Assembly: GCF_905175375.1 (NCBI RefSeq)
Contig: NZ_CAJIMS010000001.1
Location: forward strand, 2,480,001 to 2,544,000
Direction: 5' to 3'
Length of the DNA stretch: 64,000 bases
From: Chryseobacterium aquaeductus
GTDB taxonomy: Bacteria > Bacteroidota > Bacteroidia > Flavobacteriales > Weeksellaceae
A program made the translations under genes and the position numbers. Below the pieces are notes generated by a model, which made no database searches, had not been told where the DNA came from, and saw only the letters and a list, made by a program, of their open reading frames with translations. Each line of letters opens with the position of its first letter. Position 1 is the stretch's first letter. Of this stretch, positions 8,397-17,023 are shown one piece after another.

Positions 8397-11300
8397 TTAT
8401 TTTACAATTACCCTTTTCACTTCACCTTCGGAAGTTTTAATAAGATAAACTCCTGTGTTTAGTTTTGAGGTGTCAATCGTCAGAGCGTTTTTCTCTTTTC
8501 CTAGAAGTTTGCCGGACATATCGTATAATTCATAGCCCTGAGCTTTGTTGAAATATAACGTATTTCCTTTGTTCACGGGATTCGGGAAGATGTTGAAGCT
8601 TGCTTTTTGTGGTTTCACTTCACCTGTCGATAAGGTTGGTGAAAGAATAACTTCATACATCGACAAAGTACCGCTGATTTCGTTGGCAACGATGACGTAT
8701 CCTTTTCCTGTCGTTGTGTTTGCAGGAGCAATATAGGTGATGCCTTCAGGACCGTTGTCTCCACCAAACGCTGAGGTCGTTCTAGAATGTTTGTAATCTG
8801 TAAACGTTACGTTATTCGGATTTGTCACATTGTACACCATCACACCTCCGGTTCTTTCTAAGGTGATGAAAGCGAAAGTCTGTCCGTTGATTGTTCCTAA
8901 AGTCACTCCTTCAGGTTCCGGACCTTTTGCACGACTTCGGTTCTTAGCTCCGTTGGCTTCGTTGTCGGCGTTGAAAATCAGAGGATGATTCGTTGCTGTA
9001 TATCTTTCAAACTGATCTCCGCTATCGTACACGATTTGTTTGGTATCTGCATTGAAAATTGAGAATGATCTCGCTCCCAAACCGTGGATTTCTTCATATT
9101 CGGCATCGGCATCTGTATTTCCGTTTACACTCGTTACACGGTATCTTCCTAAATTATGCGAAGCCTTCAACACAGAAGCATTTGGGAAAACTGTGGTGTC
9201 TAATCCGTAAGATGCTGCTCCTACTGTTGTTCTTTCACTAAATCCGCCAAGATCTTTTTCGTCACCTTCGTTGGCAGTTACGATATAATTGGCACTTCCT
9301 ATTTGGTAAGATGCCATTGCATCAGGATTGTAATAGGCTTTTACTGGCCAGTTGGCGATTAAAACCTCTCCGTTATTGTCTGAAGCGTCGAAACCATTTC
9401 CTGGAAGATTCATATCTTTTTTACCTAATCCCCAAATGCTTCCCAAAGTTTTTGTAGCTAAATTAACCTCAATAATCGCATTGTTTTCCTGACAAGAAAT
9501 CCAAGCCTTCTGACTGTCTGGGCTTATTGCAATATATTCCGGTTCAAGATCCTGAGCAAGAGTGTTTGTAGATTTTACTTTTCTGCCACCTGTTGCGGCT
9601 AATGCTGCTTCCTGACCGTTGAACTGTGTAAATCCTAGTGTGGTAACATTAGATTGCGTAAGAGCCTGAATACCGGCAACCGTCAAAGTTGGAATGTCAA
9701 TAATACTGATCGAGCCTTCCGGATCTACGGTGTAAGCATCGTTTGGTTCACCTTCATTGGCAGTCATCACTTTGGTTCCGTCTGGTGTGAAAGTAATCAT
9801 ATCCGGTAAAACTCCTACAGAAACCTGCTTTAGAAAAGTTCCGTTGATGTCAAAGAAAACAACAGATCCGTTACTTTGAGCATTAGTTCCGTTTGGAGAT
9901 GCAACTGCGATGATTCCGTTTTTCACGGCGACACTTGTAATTCCACCATAAGGAAGCATATTTACTGTGCTGATTACAGTTGGTGCAAGAGGATTTGCAA
10001 AATTGATAATGTCGAAAACATCCGTCAATGAACTTATTGTGAATAGTCTTTGACTCGCAGGATCATGAACGACAATTTCTGTTGAGCTCGTGCTGTTTCC
10101 TGAAGGATCAAAGCTTCCGATATAATTTAATTGAACCTGATTCGAGGCAACCGGAGCTGCTTTATCATTATCAACAATATAAACGGTAGATGAAGCTTCA
10201 CCTGAAAGAGTTGCTCCTACAGGATTTTCAAGGCTTAAAACAAAATACTCAGCCATTTGTTCTTCCAAAGTATCATCAATAATTGGAATATTTACCGTAA
10301 CACTTGTCGTGGTTGGAGTAATAGTGAGGGTTTGATTCGTTAAAGTAAAATCACTGCTGTTTGCCGTACTGAAAGGCGCAGGTTTTACAGCCAGATTCAC
10401 CGTTGCGTTTGCAGGATTGTTAACATTGATCTTAAATGCTAATGTTCCGGCGTTTTCGTTGACTTTAATGAAAGTTTTATCTAAAGAAATAGATGTTCCT
10501 GCTGTAGTAAATGTTGTAGAAGTTGTAGTAGTCACTGCATTATCACTCGCATCTTCCACCATATTTGGTTTTAAAGCTAAATAGTAAGCCTGATTTGGAA
10601 GAAGACCTCCGGTTGGAATCACCGTGATCTGATTATTGCTGAACGTAGTTGTGAAAGGTACAACTGCTCCTGTGGCATTACTCAATCTCAATTCAACTAA
10701 ACCCAGAGCATTGGCAGAAGTAATCGCTGAATTGTCTAGCAATCTTACGTTTTCATTAAATGTAATTGTAGGATTTGCAGTTGTGGAAGCGTTTGTAATA
10801 TTATTCGCAGGTAAATAAGTGACAGTAGGTGGAGTAGTATCAACTCCTCCTGTTGCAACGGCATCTACTGTGAAATTATCAAAACGGTTGTTTCCTACAG
10901 CTCCTCCTGCGCCTGCAGAAAATTCGACTTTCAGTTTAAAATTCGGGTTATTTGCAACGCCCGAAATGGTTGAAAAATCAAATGTAATTAATTGCGGATT
11001 TGCGTCCTGTGACGTTACAGTTTGATAAGGGACAAAAGTAGTTCCGTCTAATGAGTAAAACCAGTTTTGATTTCCTGCACCCGAACCAGATCTTCTTGTC
11101 GTAAATTTTACAACAACATTATTGTATCCCGTTGTTGGTAAACTGAATTGTACATTACCGTTAATAGGAAAGTTGTATCTCAAATGTGTACCGGAAGCGT
11201 CTCCGTTTCTTGCATTAAGATTTTCAACATTAAAGTTTTGCGATGTTCCTCCTGCAAAATCGATGAAGGTGTCTGTATTTCCTGTTCCTGTAGAAACTGC

Positions 11301-11462
11301 AGTGATCGAACCATTCAATAGTGTAGAAGTTGGAGTTGTAATGGCTGCAACAGATGCATTGTTATTAAAATTCCAGTAATGAACCAGAGTCTGCCCCGAA
11401 ACTGCACCATGAAATAAGGCTGCGATAGGTAACAAACTTCTGAAAAGGTATTTGTTCTTCAT
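8397..11462 (-). CDS. Choice-of-anchor I family protein with Calx-beta and T9SS sorting domains
   Basis: 1,021 residues. A signal peptide (residues 1-23, ending GAVSG) precedes a jelly-roll-like region (about 25-200). An SbsA-type Ig-like domain follows (from TPPTVTYLPANN, about 208-325), then a Calx-beta domain (SLDKTFIKVNENAGTLAF, about 335-430). The largest part (about 450-920) is the choice-of-anchor I beta-propeller, seen in GSFDPSGNSTSSTEIV, MTANEGEPNDAY and GPEGITYIAP; some relatives are called alkaline-phosphatase-like. The C-terminal 75 residues (FNIFPNPVNKG to VKRVIVK) are a T9SS type A sorting domain. It is expected to be secreted through the Por system and held on the cell surface. 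The ligand or substrate is unknown. It is transcribed alone and ends in a strong terminator. Confidence 0.9.
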   Translation of the reverse strand: MKNKYLFRSLLPIAALFHGAVSGQTLVHYWNFNNNASVAAITTPTSTLLNGSITAVSTGTGNTDTFIDFAGGTSQNFNVENLNARNGDASGTHLRYNFPINGNVQFSLPTTGYNNVVVKFTTRRSGSGAGNQNWFYSLDGTTFVPYQTVTSQDANPQLITFDFSTISGVANNPNFKLKVEFSAGAGGAVGNNRFDNFTVDAVATGGVDTTPPTVTYLPANNITNASTTANPTITFNENVRLLDNSAITSANALGLVELRLSNATGAVVPFTTTFSNNQITVIPTGGLLPNQAYYLALKPNMVEDASDNAVTTTTSTTFTTAGTSISLDKTFIKVNENAGTLAFKINVNNPANATVNLAVKPAPFSTANSSDFTLTNQTLTITPTTTSVTVNIPIIDDTLEEQMAEYFVLSLENPVGATLSGEASSTVYIVDNDKAAPVASNQVQLNYIGSFDPSGNSTSSTEIVVHDPASQRLFTISSLTDVFDIINFANPLAPTVISTVNMLPYGGITSVAVKNGIIAVASPNGTNAQSNGSVVFFDINGTFLKQVSVGVLPDMITFTPDGTKVMTANEGEPNDAYTVDPEGSISIIDIPTLTVAGIQALTQSNVTTLGFTQFNGQEAALAATGGRKVKSTNTLAQDLEPEYIAISPDSQKAWISCQENNAIIEVNLATKTLGSIWGLGKKDMNLPGNGFDASDNNGEVLIANWPVKAYYNPDAMASYQIGSANYIVTANEGDEKDLGGFSERTTVGAASYGLDTTVFPNASVLKASHNLGRYRVTSVNGNTDADAEYEEIHGLGARSFSIFNADTKQIVYDSGDQFERYTATNHPLIFNADNEANGAKNRSRAKGPEPEGVTLGTINGQTFAFITLERTGGVMVYNVTNPNNVTFTDYKHSRTTSAFGGDNGPEGITYIAPANTTTGKGYVIVANEISGTLSMYEVILSPTLSTGEVKPQKASFNIFPNPVNKGNTLYFNKAQGYELYDMSGKLLGKEKNALTIDTSKLNTGVYLIKTSEGEVKRVIVK

Positions 11463-11691
11463 TTTTACTTGTATATAGATTGTTGCAAAAATGAAGATTA
11501 TACATTGTGAGACTTTTAATAGAAGTTTACGAAATGATTAATAATTTATGCTGAATAAGATGCTAGTTTAAATTAATGTTAAAGTTTCAACAGGATTTTA
11601 GCGATGGTTTTCCAATCCAAAAACAGAAGAATTGCTTCATCAAAATACTTATGATTTACAACCATTTCATTTGTAATGTTTTGGTTTTATT

Positions 11692-11842
11692 AAAATTGAG
11701 AATTCGCTTTTTATTTCAAAAGTTTTCTTGTCTAATTTTACAGCCCCAATTTCTATTATATTAGTTTCATTTATTTCATTTCTTCCAAAAGTTTTGCAAC
11801 TTTCTTCTAAATCATAAATTACTAATCACTTGAAACTTTCAT
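11692..11842 (-). pseudogene. Decayed N-terminal fragment of a DEDD 3'-5' exonuclease
   Basis: Minus-strand frame reading VIYDLEESC, then NIIEIGAVKLD and EFSILIKP, before a stop. This is the ExoI region of RNase T/DnaQ-type exonucleases (DxE catalytic pair in YDLE, then EIGAVK). An ATG at 11842 is out of frame with it and in-frame stops flank the fragment, so the gene is broken, and the ExoII/ExoIII motifs are missing. It begins 33 bp past a GTTAGTGGC box, in the place where the next gene of a cassette array would start. Short and recognised by eye; the family assignment is fairly good but not tested. Confidence 0.5.
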
Positions 11843-11874
11843 AATTATTGTTTTAAGTGTTTTTGGGTTTGCTT

Positions 11875-12010
11875 GCCACTAACGTTTTGCAGCTTGGCGA
11901 AGTGGCGGACTTTGAAGTACTTACTTTCAATTTAGCACAAATGTTTATTAGAAATCCGAGTGTTCAATTTAGTACTGAACCCGCCATTTTGCCAAACTGC
12001 TGTTAGTGGC
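11875..12010. repeat. 136-bp attC-like imperfect palindrome
   Basis: The ends are exact complements, GCCACTAAC (11875-11883) and GTTAGTGGC (12002-12010). Inside, further matching blocks occur in the same order (TTGGC with GCCAA, GGCGG with CCGCC, GTACT with AGTAC) with unpaired bases between them. An imperfect palindrome of this length, placed directly after a single gene, looks like an integron attC site. The end boxes deviate from the canonical seven-base consensus in the last two positions, and no integrase is in the window, so a different palindromic element is possible. Confidence 0.55.
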
Positions 12011-12019
12011 AGTACATTT

Positions 12020-13264
12020 TTAATTCATTAATTTGGTTTGATATTTTTCTAATTTGTCCCATATTCCATAAAATGTATCATTTCCAATTTTGTCCGAAAA
12101 AGACGTGTTGATTATCAAAATTCGTCCAATATTATTTTTAGGGTCAAAAAACAACATTGAACCAACTCCTGGGTCACCTCCTGTGTGTCCAATATAGCCT
12201 GTGTAACCAAATCCTATAAAAACACCAATATTAAAACTCTCACTAAATGGATTTTTGTCGTTTCTGTCTAAAAAGTTTTTTGCTTCCAATTGTGGTCGGA
12301 AATATTCTTTGAAACTTTCTTTGCTCAATATTGTTCCGTTACCATTGTAACCTTTGATGAGTTCTGTTAAGTATAAACTCAAATCATTTATTGAAGTGAT
12401 AAAATTTCCGTCAGGATAGGAAACCATACCGTAAAATGGCAAAACTGTTTTTGGGTTTTCATAAAGTTTGGAATAGTTAGCAAATTCAATGTCTTCAAAA
12501 TGCCAACCAGAGGCATTCATTTTTAAAGGCTTTAGTATGTGTTTTTTAGTAAACTTGTCAAATGTTTCACCTGTTGCCTTCTCAATTACAAAGGCTGCTA
12601 ATGTTGTTCCGATGTTTGAATATTCGTAAATGTCTCCGGGTTTATTTTTTGCATAAACTTCATTAGTGTTCCATTTGCCTTTTTCTGTCAACAAGTTGGA
12701 TAAAAATATTTCCATAGAAACAACAGAATCTTTTGGATTAAAAACCTGTGTTTCGTCAAAAACTAAATTCCTTCCATTTAAGTCTTGATTTTCTTTCAAA
12801 AAATAGTTTTTAGTCAAATAAAATTCGTTGTCAATAATACTGGAAGTGTGATTAGCTAGATGTCTAATTGTAATCTCATTTTTCGGAAAGTTTGGGTTCA
12901 CGACTTTGAAGGGTAAATATTTATTGATTGGGTCGTCTAATTTAAGTTTTCCTAATTCTTGTGCTTTCAACAAAGCCAACCCAACAAACGTTTTAGATAT
13001 TGACGCAATATTCTGAATAGTTGAGTCAGTATATTTTTTCTTATTTTTAATGTCAGCAAATCCGAAGCCTTGCTGATACAATGTTCCTTTGTCATTAACT
13101 ATTGAAACCGCAAAACCATTAAATACACCCTTATTATTAAATTGATTTATTTCAGCAGTTAATGAATCTTTTTGTTTTTCGGTTTCAGTGATTCCTGTTT
13201 TGCTTCCATTTTTACAGGAACTCAAAGCAAAAAATACAACTGTTATTAATATTATTCTTTTCAT
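12020..13264 (-). CDS. Serine hydrolase lipoprotein, beta-lactamase/PBP4* (class C-like) fold
   Basis: 414 residues from the ATG at 13264, chosen because it opens a lipoprotein signal (MKRIILITVVFFALSSC); a longer in-frame start would add an implausible leader. The fold is shown by the SxxK motif in ASISKTF (catalytic Ser and Lys), a YxN motif in EYSNIG and HTGG near the C-terminus. Such proteins include D-amino peptidases, esterases and peptidoglycan hydrolases; whether this one acts on beta-lactams cannot be told. It is anchored in the envelope by its lipid. It stands alone between GTTAGTGGC boxes and an attC-like palindrome, as a captured gene cassette would. Confidence 0.85.
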   Translation of the reverse strand: MKRIILITVVFFALSSCKNGSKTGITETEKQKDSLTAEINQFNNKGVFNGFAVSIVNDKGTLYQQGFGFADIKNKKKYTDSTIQNIASISKTFVGLALLKAQELGKLKLDDPINKYLPFKVVNPNFPKNEITIRHLANHTSSIIDNEFYLTKNYFLKENQDLNGRNLVFDETQVFNPKDSVVSMEIFLSNLLTEKGKWNTNEVYAKNKPGDIYEYSNIGTTLAAFVIEKATGETFDKFTKKHILKPLKMNASGWHFEDIEFANYSKLYENPKTVLPFYGMVSYPDGNFITSINDLSLYLTELIKGYNGNGTILSKESFKEYFRPQLEAKNFLDRNDKNPFSESFNIGVFIGFGYTGYIGHTGGDPGVGSMLFFDPKNNIGRILIINTSFSDKIGNDTFYGIWDKLEKYQTKLMN

Positions 13265-13300
13265 ATAGTTTTCTTTCTTTTTAGGTGTCGCGCTTGTATT

Positions 13301-13309
13301 GCCACTAAC
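13301..13309 (-). other. GTTAGTGGC box, upstream boundary of the cassette-like unit
   Basis: Same nine bases and orientation as the boxes at 11875 and 12002. It lies 36 bp before the hydrolase ATG. Beyond it (13327-13430) are only weak remains of a palindrome (GCGCCAATCCAAAC against GTTTGGATAAGCGC), so the neighbouring site is degenerate. Confidence 0.5.
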
Positions 13310-13444
13310 TTCCAAATTTACGCAATGCGCCAATCCAAACTTATCTAGTATTGCGTCAATCTAATTTAAATATATTGTCAAGTGTTTGATTTTGAGGTGT
13401 TTAAGTTTTAATTTTGTTTGGATAAGCGCAACTAATTTAAAAAG

Positions 13445-14329
13445 TTACTCCTCCCCCGAAACCCTCTCATAAATATTATGAATCAAACCATCGGCAACTG
13501 AAATTTTAGGAACATAGATCTTATTAATATCTGCCCAATGCATCACGAAGTTGTAGATTTCCAAAGCGTACACCAAAACATCGGCTCTGTCTTGTCTGAA
13601 GCCATATTTGGTCATTCTTTCTTCTACCGAAAGATCGTTGAATTCTTTGTAGGCTTTTTTCAGATAAGCAATAGACATCGGTTTGCCGTCTTTGGTTTTG
13701 CTCATTGAGAAAACTTTGTTGATGTTTCCTCCGGAACCTATGGCGACAATTTGCTTTCTGCTGTTGATATTTGCTTTTATTTCAGCTTTCATTTCCTTCC
13801 AGTTGTCTTCTGTCACGAGATTGTTGAGAAGACGAATCGTTCCGATATTGAAAGATTTTTCGTAAACCATTTTATCATCTTCATAGAAAGTAAGCTCGGT
13901 AGAACCACCACCAACATCTACATACAAATATGCGAAATCTTTGTCAAGACCTTCTGCAACGTGGTTTTCATAAACTAAAGTAGCTTCTTCGTCTCCGGAG
14001 ATAATTTCTATGTTGATATCTGAGGAAACTTTTACTTTTTCAATGATTTCTTTTCCGTTCTCGGCATCACGCATCGCGCTTGTAGCACAGGCTCTGTAAT
14101 GTTCAACTTTATAAACTTTCATCAGATCACTGAAAATTTTCATCGAATCTAAGACCATTTTTTCCCTTTCCTCGCCGATTTTTTTTAATGTGAAAACATC
14201 CATTCCCAATCGTAATGGTATACGCAAGAGATTTAATTTAATAAATTCAGGTTTTCCGTTTTGAATTTTCACCTCGTTGATTAAAAGTCGGGCTGCATTA
14301 CTTCCTATGTCTATCGCTGCAATGATCAT
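13445..14329 (-). CDS. Ppx/GppA-family phosphatase (exopolyphosphatase-like)
   Basis: 294 residues with the ASKHA-type phosphate-binding motifs AIDIGSNAARLLI (residues 3-15), VDVGGGSTELTF (about 138-149), AIGSGGNINKVF (about 196) and ISVADGLIHNIY (near the C-terminus). The family removes terminal phosphates from polyphosphate or hydrolyses pppGpp in the cytosol. At about 300 residues this is the short single-module form without the C-terminal HD extension of E. coli Ppx. It is followed, on the same strand upstream, by ppk1, the polyphosphate synthase, which supports a polyphosphate role. Confidence 0.9.
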   Translation of the reverse strand: MIIAAIDIGSNAARLLINEVKIQNGKPEFIKLNLLRIPLRLGMDVFTLKKIGEEREKMVLDSMKIFSDLMKVYKVEHYRACATSAMRDAENGKEIIEKVKVSSDINIEIISGDEEATLVYENHVAEGLDKDFAYLYVDVGGGSTELTFYEDDKMVYEKSFNIGTIRLLNNLVTEDNWKEMKAEIKANINSRKQIVAIGSGGNINKVFSMSKTKDGKPMSIAYLKKAYKEFNDLSVEERMTKYGFRQDRADVLVYALEIYNFVMHWADINKIYVPKISVADGLIHNIYERVSGEE

Positions 14330-14630
14330 TTGTTGATTGTGTATTTTGTTGAATTTCAGTTATTTAATTGAATGAGTAGTATTTTTAAAGATCGAATGTA
14401 CAAAAATAAATTCTTTGTGATCATTTTAGAGTTTATTTTAAACTTTTATTTAAAATTTTATAACCAGTACAGTGAGTGATTACTAAGATTCAAGACATTC
14501 ATTTAAGCGTCCAACTTAATGATTTTACCTTGTAAATCTTAACAAATATGCTTTCTTTTAAACCTTAAAAATTTAATTAACTTAACGATAAAAAAAATTA
14601 GATAAATTCTCCTAAAATCAAAAACAAAAT
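14330..14630. other. Intergenic stretch between ppx and ppk1
   Basis: About 300 bp, AT-rich, with no convincing open frame, hairpin or consensus promoter apart from a weak TACATTCG on the minus strand near 14390. The gap suggests that the two polyphosphate genes are not tightly coupled. Confidence 0.5.
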
Positions 14631-16703
14631 CTATTTGCCCGTTGTTTTTGCTTTCAGATAATTATAGGTTTCGATCTGAGAGCGGCATTCTTTTTCACCG
14701 TTACTTATATATTCGTTGCCTAATTTTTTATCCAGAATCCTGGCCTTTACATTGTCACTCAACTGAATATCGAGAATATCTTTCAGTTCTTTTTTTAGAT
14801 TTTTATCGGTGATTTTTGCTGCGGCTTCTATTCTGTAATCCAAATTTCGATTCATCCAGTCGGCAGACGAAATGTATAAATCTTGAGAACCCTTGTTATA
14901 GAAATACATCACACGAGCGTGCTCCAGATATTCGTCGACAATACTTATTGCTTTTATTTTTTCTTTAAATTCTTTCTGATTAATAGCGCAATAGATACCT
15001 CTTACAATAATTCTGATCACTACACCAGCTTGTGCCGCATCATACAATTTGGTGATAAGAGCACGGTCACTTATAGAATTGGCTTTGATGATCATTTCTG
15101 CTCTTCGCCCAGCTTTCGCTTCCTCAATTTCTTTATCAATATGATGAACGATTTTTTCACGCATAAAAACCGGACATACCAACAAATTTTTACACGTTTT
15201 CAAAACTGAAATATAATCATCTTTAGGTTTTTTCAACGCAGTGAATACTTTGTTGATGTCTGCCATTATGCCTCTGTCTGAAGTCATAATCAAATGATCA
15301 CCATATATTCTTGCGGTCTTTTCGTTGAAATTACCAGTGCTGATGAACCCGTACTGAAGAGTTTTGTTGTGCACTCTTTTTTTGATAACGCATAATTTAG
15401 CATGAACCTTTTTGTCGGGGATTCCGACCAAAACTGTAATTCCTTCAGGTTCCAGCATTTCTTTCCATTCAAGATTAGATTCTTCATCAAATCTTGCCTG
15501 AAGCTCCAGCATTACTGTGACATCTTTACCGTTTCTGGCAGCATAAATCAATGCATTGATGATTTTTGAACTGCTTGCCAAACGATATGCGGTAATCTGG
15601 ATAGATTTCACATCAGGATCCATCGCAGCTTCTCGCAACAAATCAATCACTGGTGTATAAGTATGGTATGGGAAGCTCAGTAAGACATCCTGTTTCAAAA
15701 TAACATCGGTTACTCTTTCACCATGTTCAAAAGCATGATGTGTGAAAGATGTTCTCTCGACAGGTTTCTTGTAATATTCAAAAACGTCCGGGAAATCCAT
15801 AAAGTGTTTAAAATTATGAATTTTACCGCCGGGAATGATGCTGTCTTTTTTGCTTAAATTCAATTTTCGGATAAGCAGTTCGAGTAAAGCTTTATCCATA
15901 TCTTTATCAAAAACAAATCTTGTAGGCTTTCCTTTTCGTCTGTTCTTAAGACCTTTTTCTATTTTTTCTGCAAAATTGGTTCTGATGTCATTATCAATAT
16001 CCATTTCTGCGTCTTTTGTAACTTTAAATGCATTGGCAGAAAACTCATCATATCCGAAATACGAGAAAATATGAGGAAGATTGAAGGTAATGACATCTTC
16101 CAATAGCATGACATTTTTTTCTTCCGGATCTTCCGTTGGCAAAAGTACAAACCTTCCCACAAAACGTGACGGAATTTCTATAATCGCATAATTGCTGTGG
16201 TATTGCCAGTCTTTTTTTCTCATTGCCACACCCAGATACAAACTTTTATCTCTGTAGTAAGGCATCGGCGTATTTTCGTGCAGAAGAATAGGGATGACAT
16301 TAGATTCTACTACTTCGTCAAAATATTTTCTTACAAATTCTTTCTGCTTTGCGGTCAGGTTTTTAGAGTTTTTTATAAACACTTTTTGTTCTGCCATTTC
16401 AACCTGAATTTTTTTCCAGGTTTTGTCAAAATCTGCCTGCTGGGTGATCACAATTTCGTTGATTCTCTGTAGAATTTTCGAAGGAGGCTGATAAAAAGAT
16501 TCTGCAGTTACCTTTTCTTTAAAATCCATTGCACGTTTAAGACCTGCTACACGTACTCTGAAAAATTCGTCTAAATTGTTGGAGAAAATCCCCAGAAATC
16601 TGATTCTAAGATGCAAAGGTACATTTTCGTCCATTGCTTCCTGCAAAACTCTTTCATTAAACGCCAACCAGGTAATATCTCTGGGATTAAAGTGTACTGA
16701 CAT
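14631..16703 (-). CDS. ppk1: Polyphosphate kinase 1
   Basis: 690 residues from the ATG at 16703; a TTG two codons upstream is less likely because a -7 promoter box lies only 20 bp before the ATG. Ppk1 reversibly makes polyphosphate from ATP through a phosphohistidine. The N-domain starts FNPRDITWLAFNERVL, and the catalytic phospholipase-D-like halves show KVHAKLCVIKKR (HxK), FISTGNFNEKTA, and near the C-terminus LYISSADWMNRNLDYR. The length is typical of the family. The gene precedes a Ppx/GppA phosphatase gene on the same strand, so synthesis and breakdown are encoded together. Confidence 0.96.
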   Translation of the reverse strand: MSVHFNPRDITWLAFNERVLQEAMDENVPLHLRIRFLGIFSNNLDEFFRVRVAGLKRAMDFKEKVTAESFYQPPSKILQRINEIVITQQADFDKTWKKIQVEMAEQKVFIKNSKNLTAKQKEFVRKYFDEVVESNVIPILLHENTPMPYYRDKSLYLGVAMRKKDWQYHSNYAIIEIPSRFVGRFVLLPTEDPEEKNVMLLEDVITFNLPHIFSYFGYDEFSANAFKVTKDAEMDIDNDIRTNFAEKIEKGLKNRRKGKPTRFVFDKDMDKALLELLIRKLNLSKKDSIIPGGKIHNFKHFMDFPDVFEYYKKPVERTSFTHHAFEHGERVTDVILKQDVLLSFPYHTYTPVIDLLREAAMDPDVKSIQITAYRLASSSKIINALIYAARNGKDVTVMLELQARFDEESNLEWKEMLEPEGITVLVGIPDKKVHAKLCVIKKRVHNKTLQYGFISTGNFNEKTARIYGDHLIMTSDRGIMADINKVFTALKKPKDDYISVLKTCKNLLVCPVFMREKIVHHIDKEIEEAKAGRRAEMIIKANSISDRALITKLYDAAQAGVVIRIIVRGIYCAINQKEFKEKIKAISIVDEYLEHARVMYFYNKGSQDLYISSADWMNRNLDYRIEAAAKITDKNLKKELKDILDIQLSDNVKARILDKKLGNEYISNGEKECRSQIETYNYLKAKTTGK

Positions 16704-16722
16704 ACGCAATCTTAAAATTTAT

Positions 16723-16730
16723 CAAAAGTA
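16723..16730 (-). promoter_or_regulatory. Predicted -7 box for ppk1
   Basis: Minus strand TACTTTTG fits TAnnTTTG and lies 20 bp upstream of the ATG. The -33 position carries only TCTG. Confidence 0.45.
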
Positions 16731-17023
16731 ATAATAAAACTAATCTTTTATCAGATTCTAAAATTAATTCTTAATTAAATTTTTAGTTGAAGAAAATGAG
16801 AAAGAAACTAAAATTTGTTTAACTGACAATGTTTATAGGATGCCATCATCTTTGTCATTTATTAGAAATCACTGCAAATGAAATTATTCTTTCGATAACA
16901 CATTGTCCAAATTTCAAATAATAATTTGCGAAACTGTCAATTTGTCATAAAATTTCTAATGGTACAGATATTGAGAAAGTGAGAGTGTAATTAAATTTAA
17001 AAATTAGAAAAAATATAAATATT

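Noticed and set aside
11576..11764. 62-codon plus-strand frame in the gap beside the cassette-like unit
   Set aside because: No domain or promoter; the opposite strand reads as an exonuclease fragment.
12020..13264. Calling the serine hydrolase an antibiotic-resistance beta-lactamase
   Set aside because: The motifs show only the fold shared with peptidases and esterases; nothing indicates beta-lactam hydrolysis.
16704..17023. CIRCE-like heat-shock operator or consensus promoter before dnaK
   Set aside because: No inverted repeat or clean TAnnTTTG found in the 320 bp; CIRCE/HrcA is not usual in Flavobacteriia.
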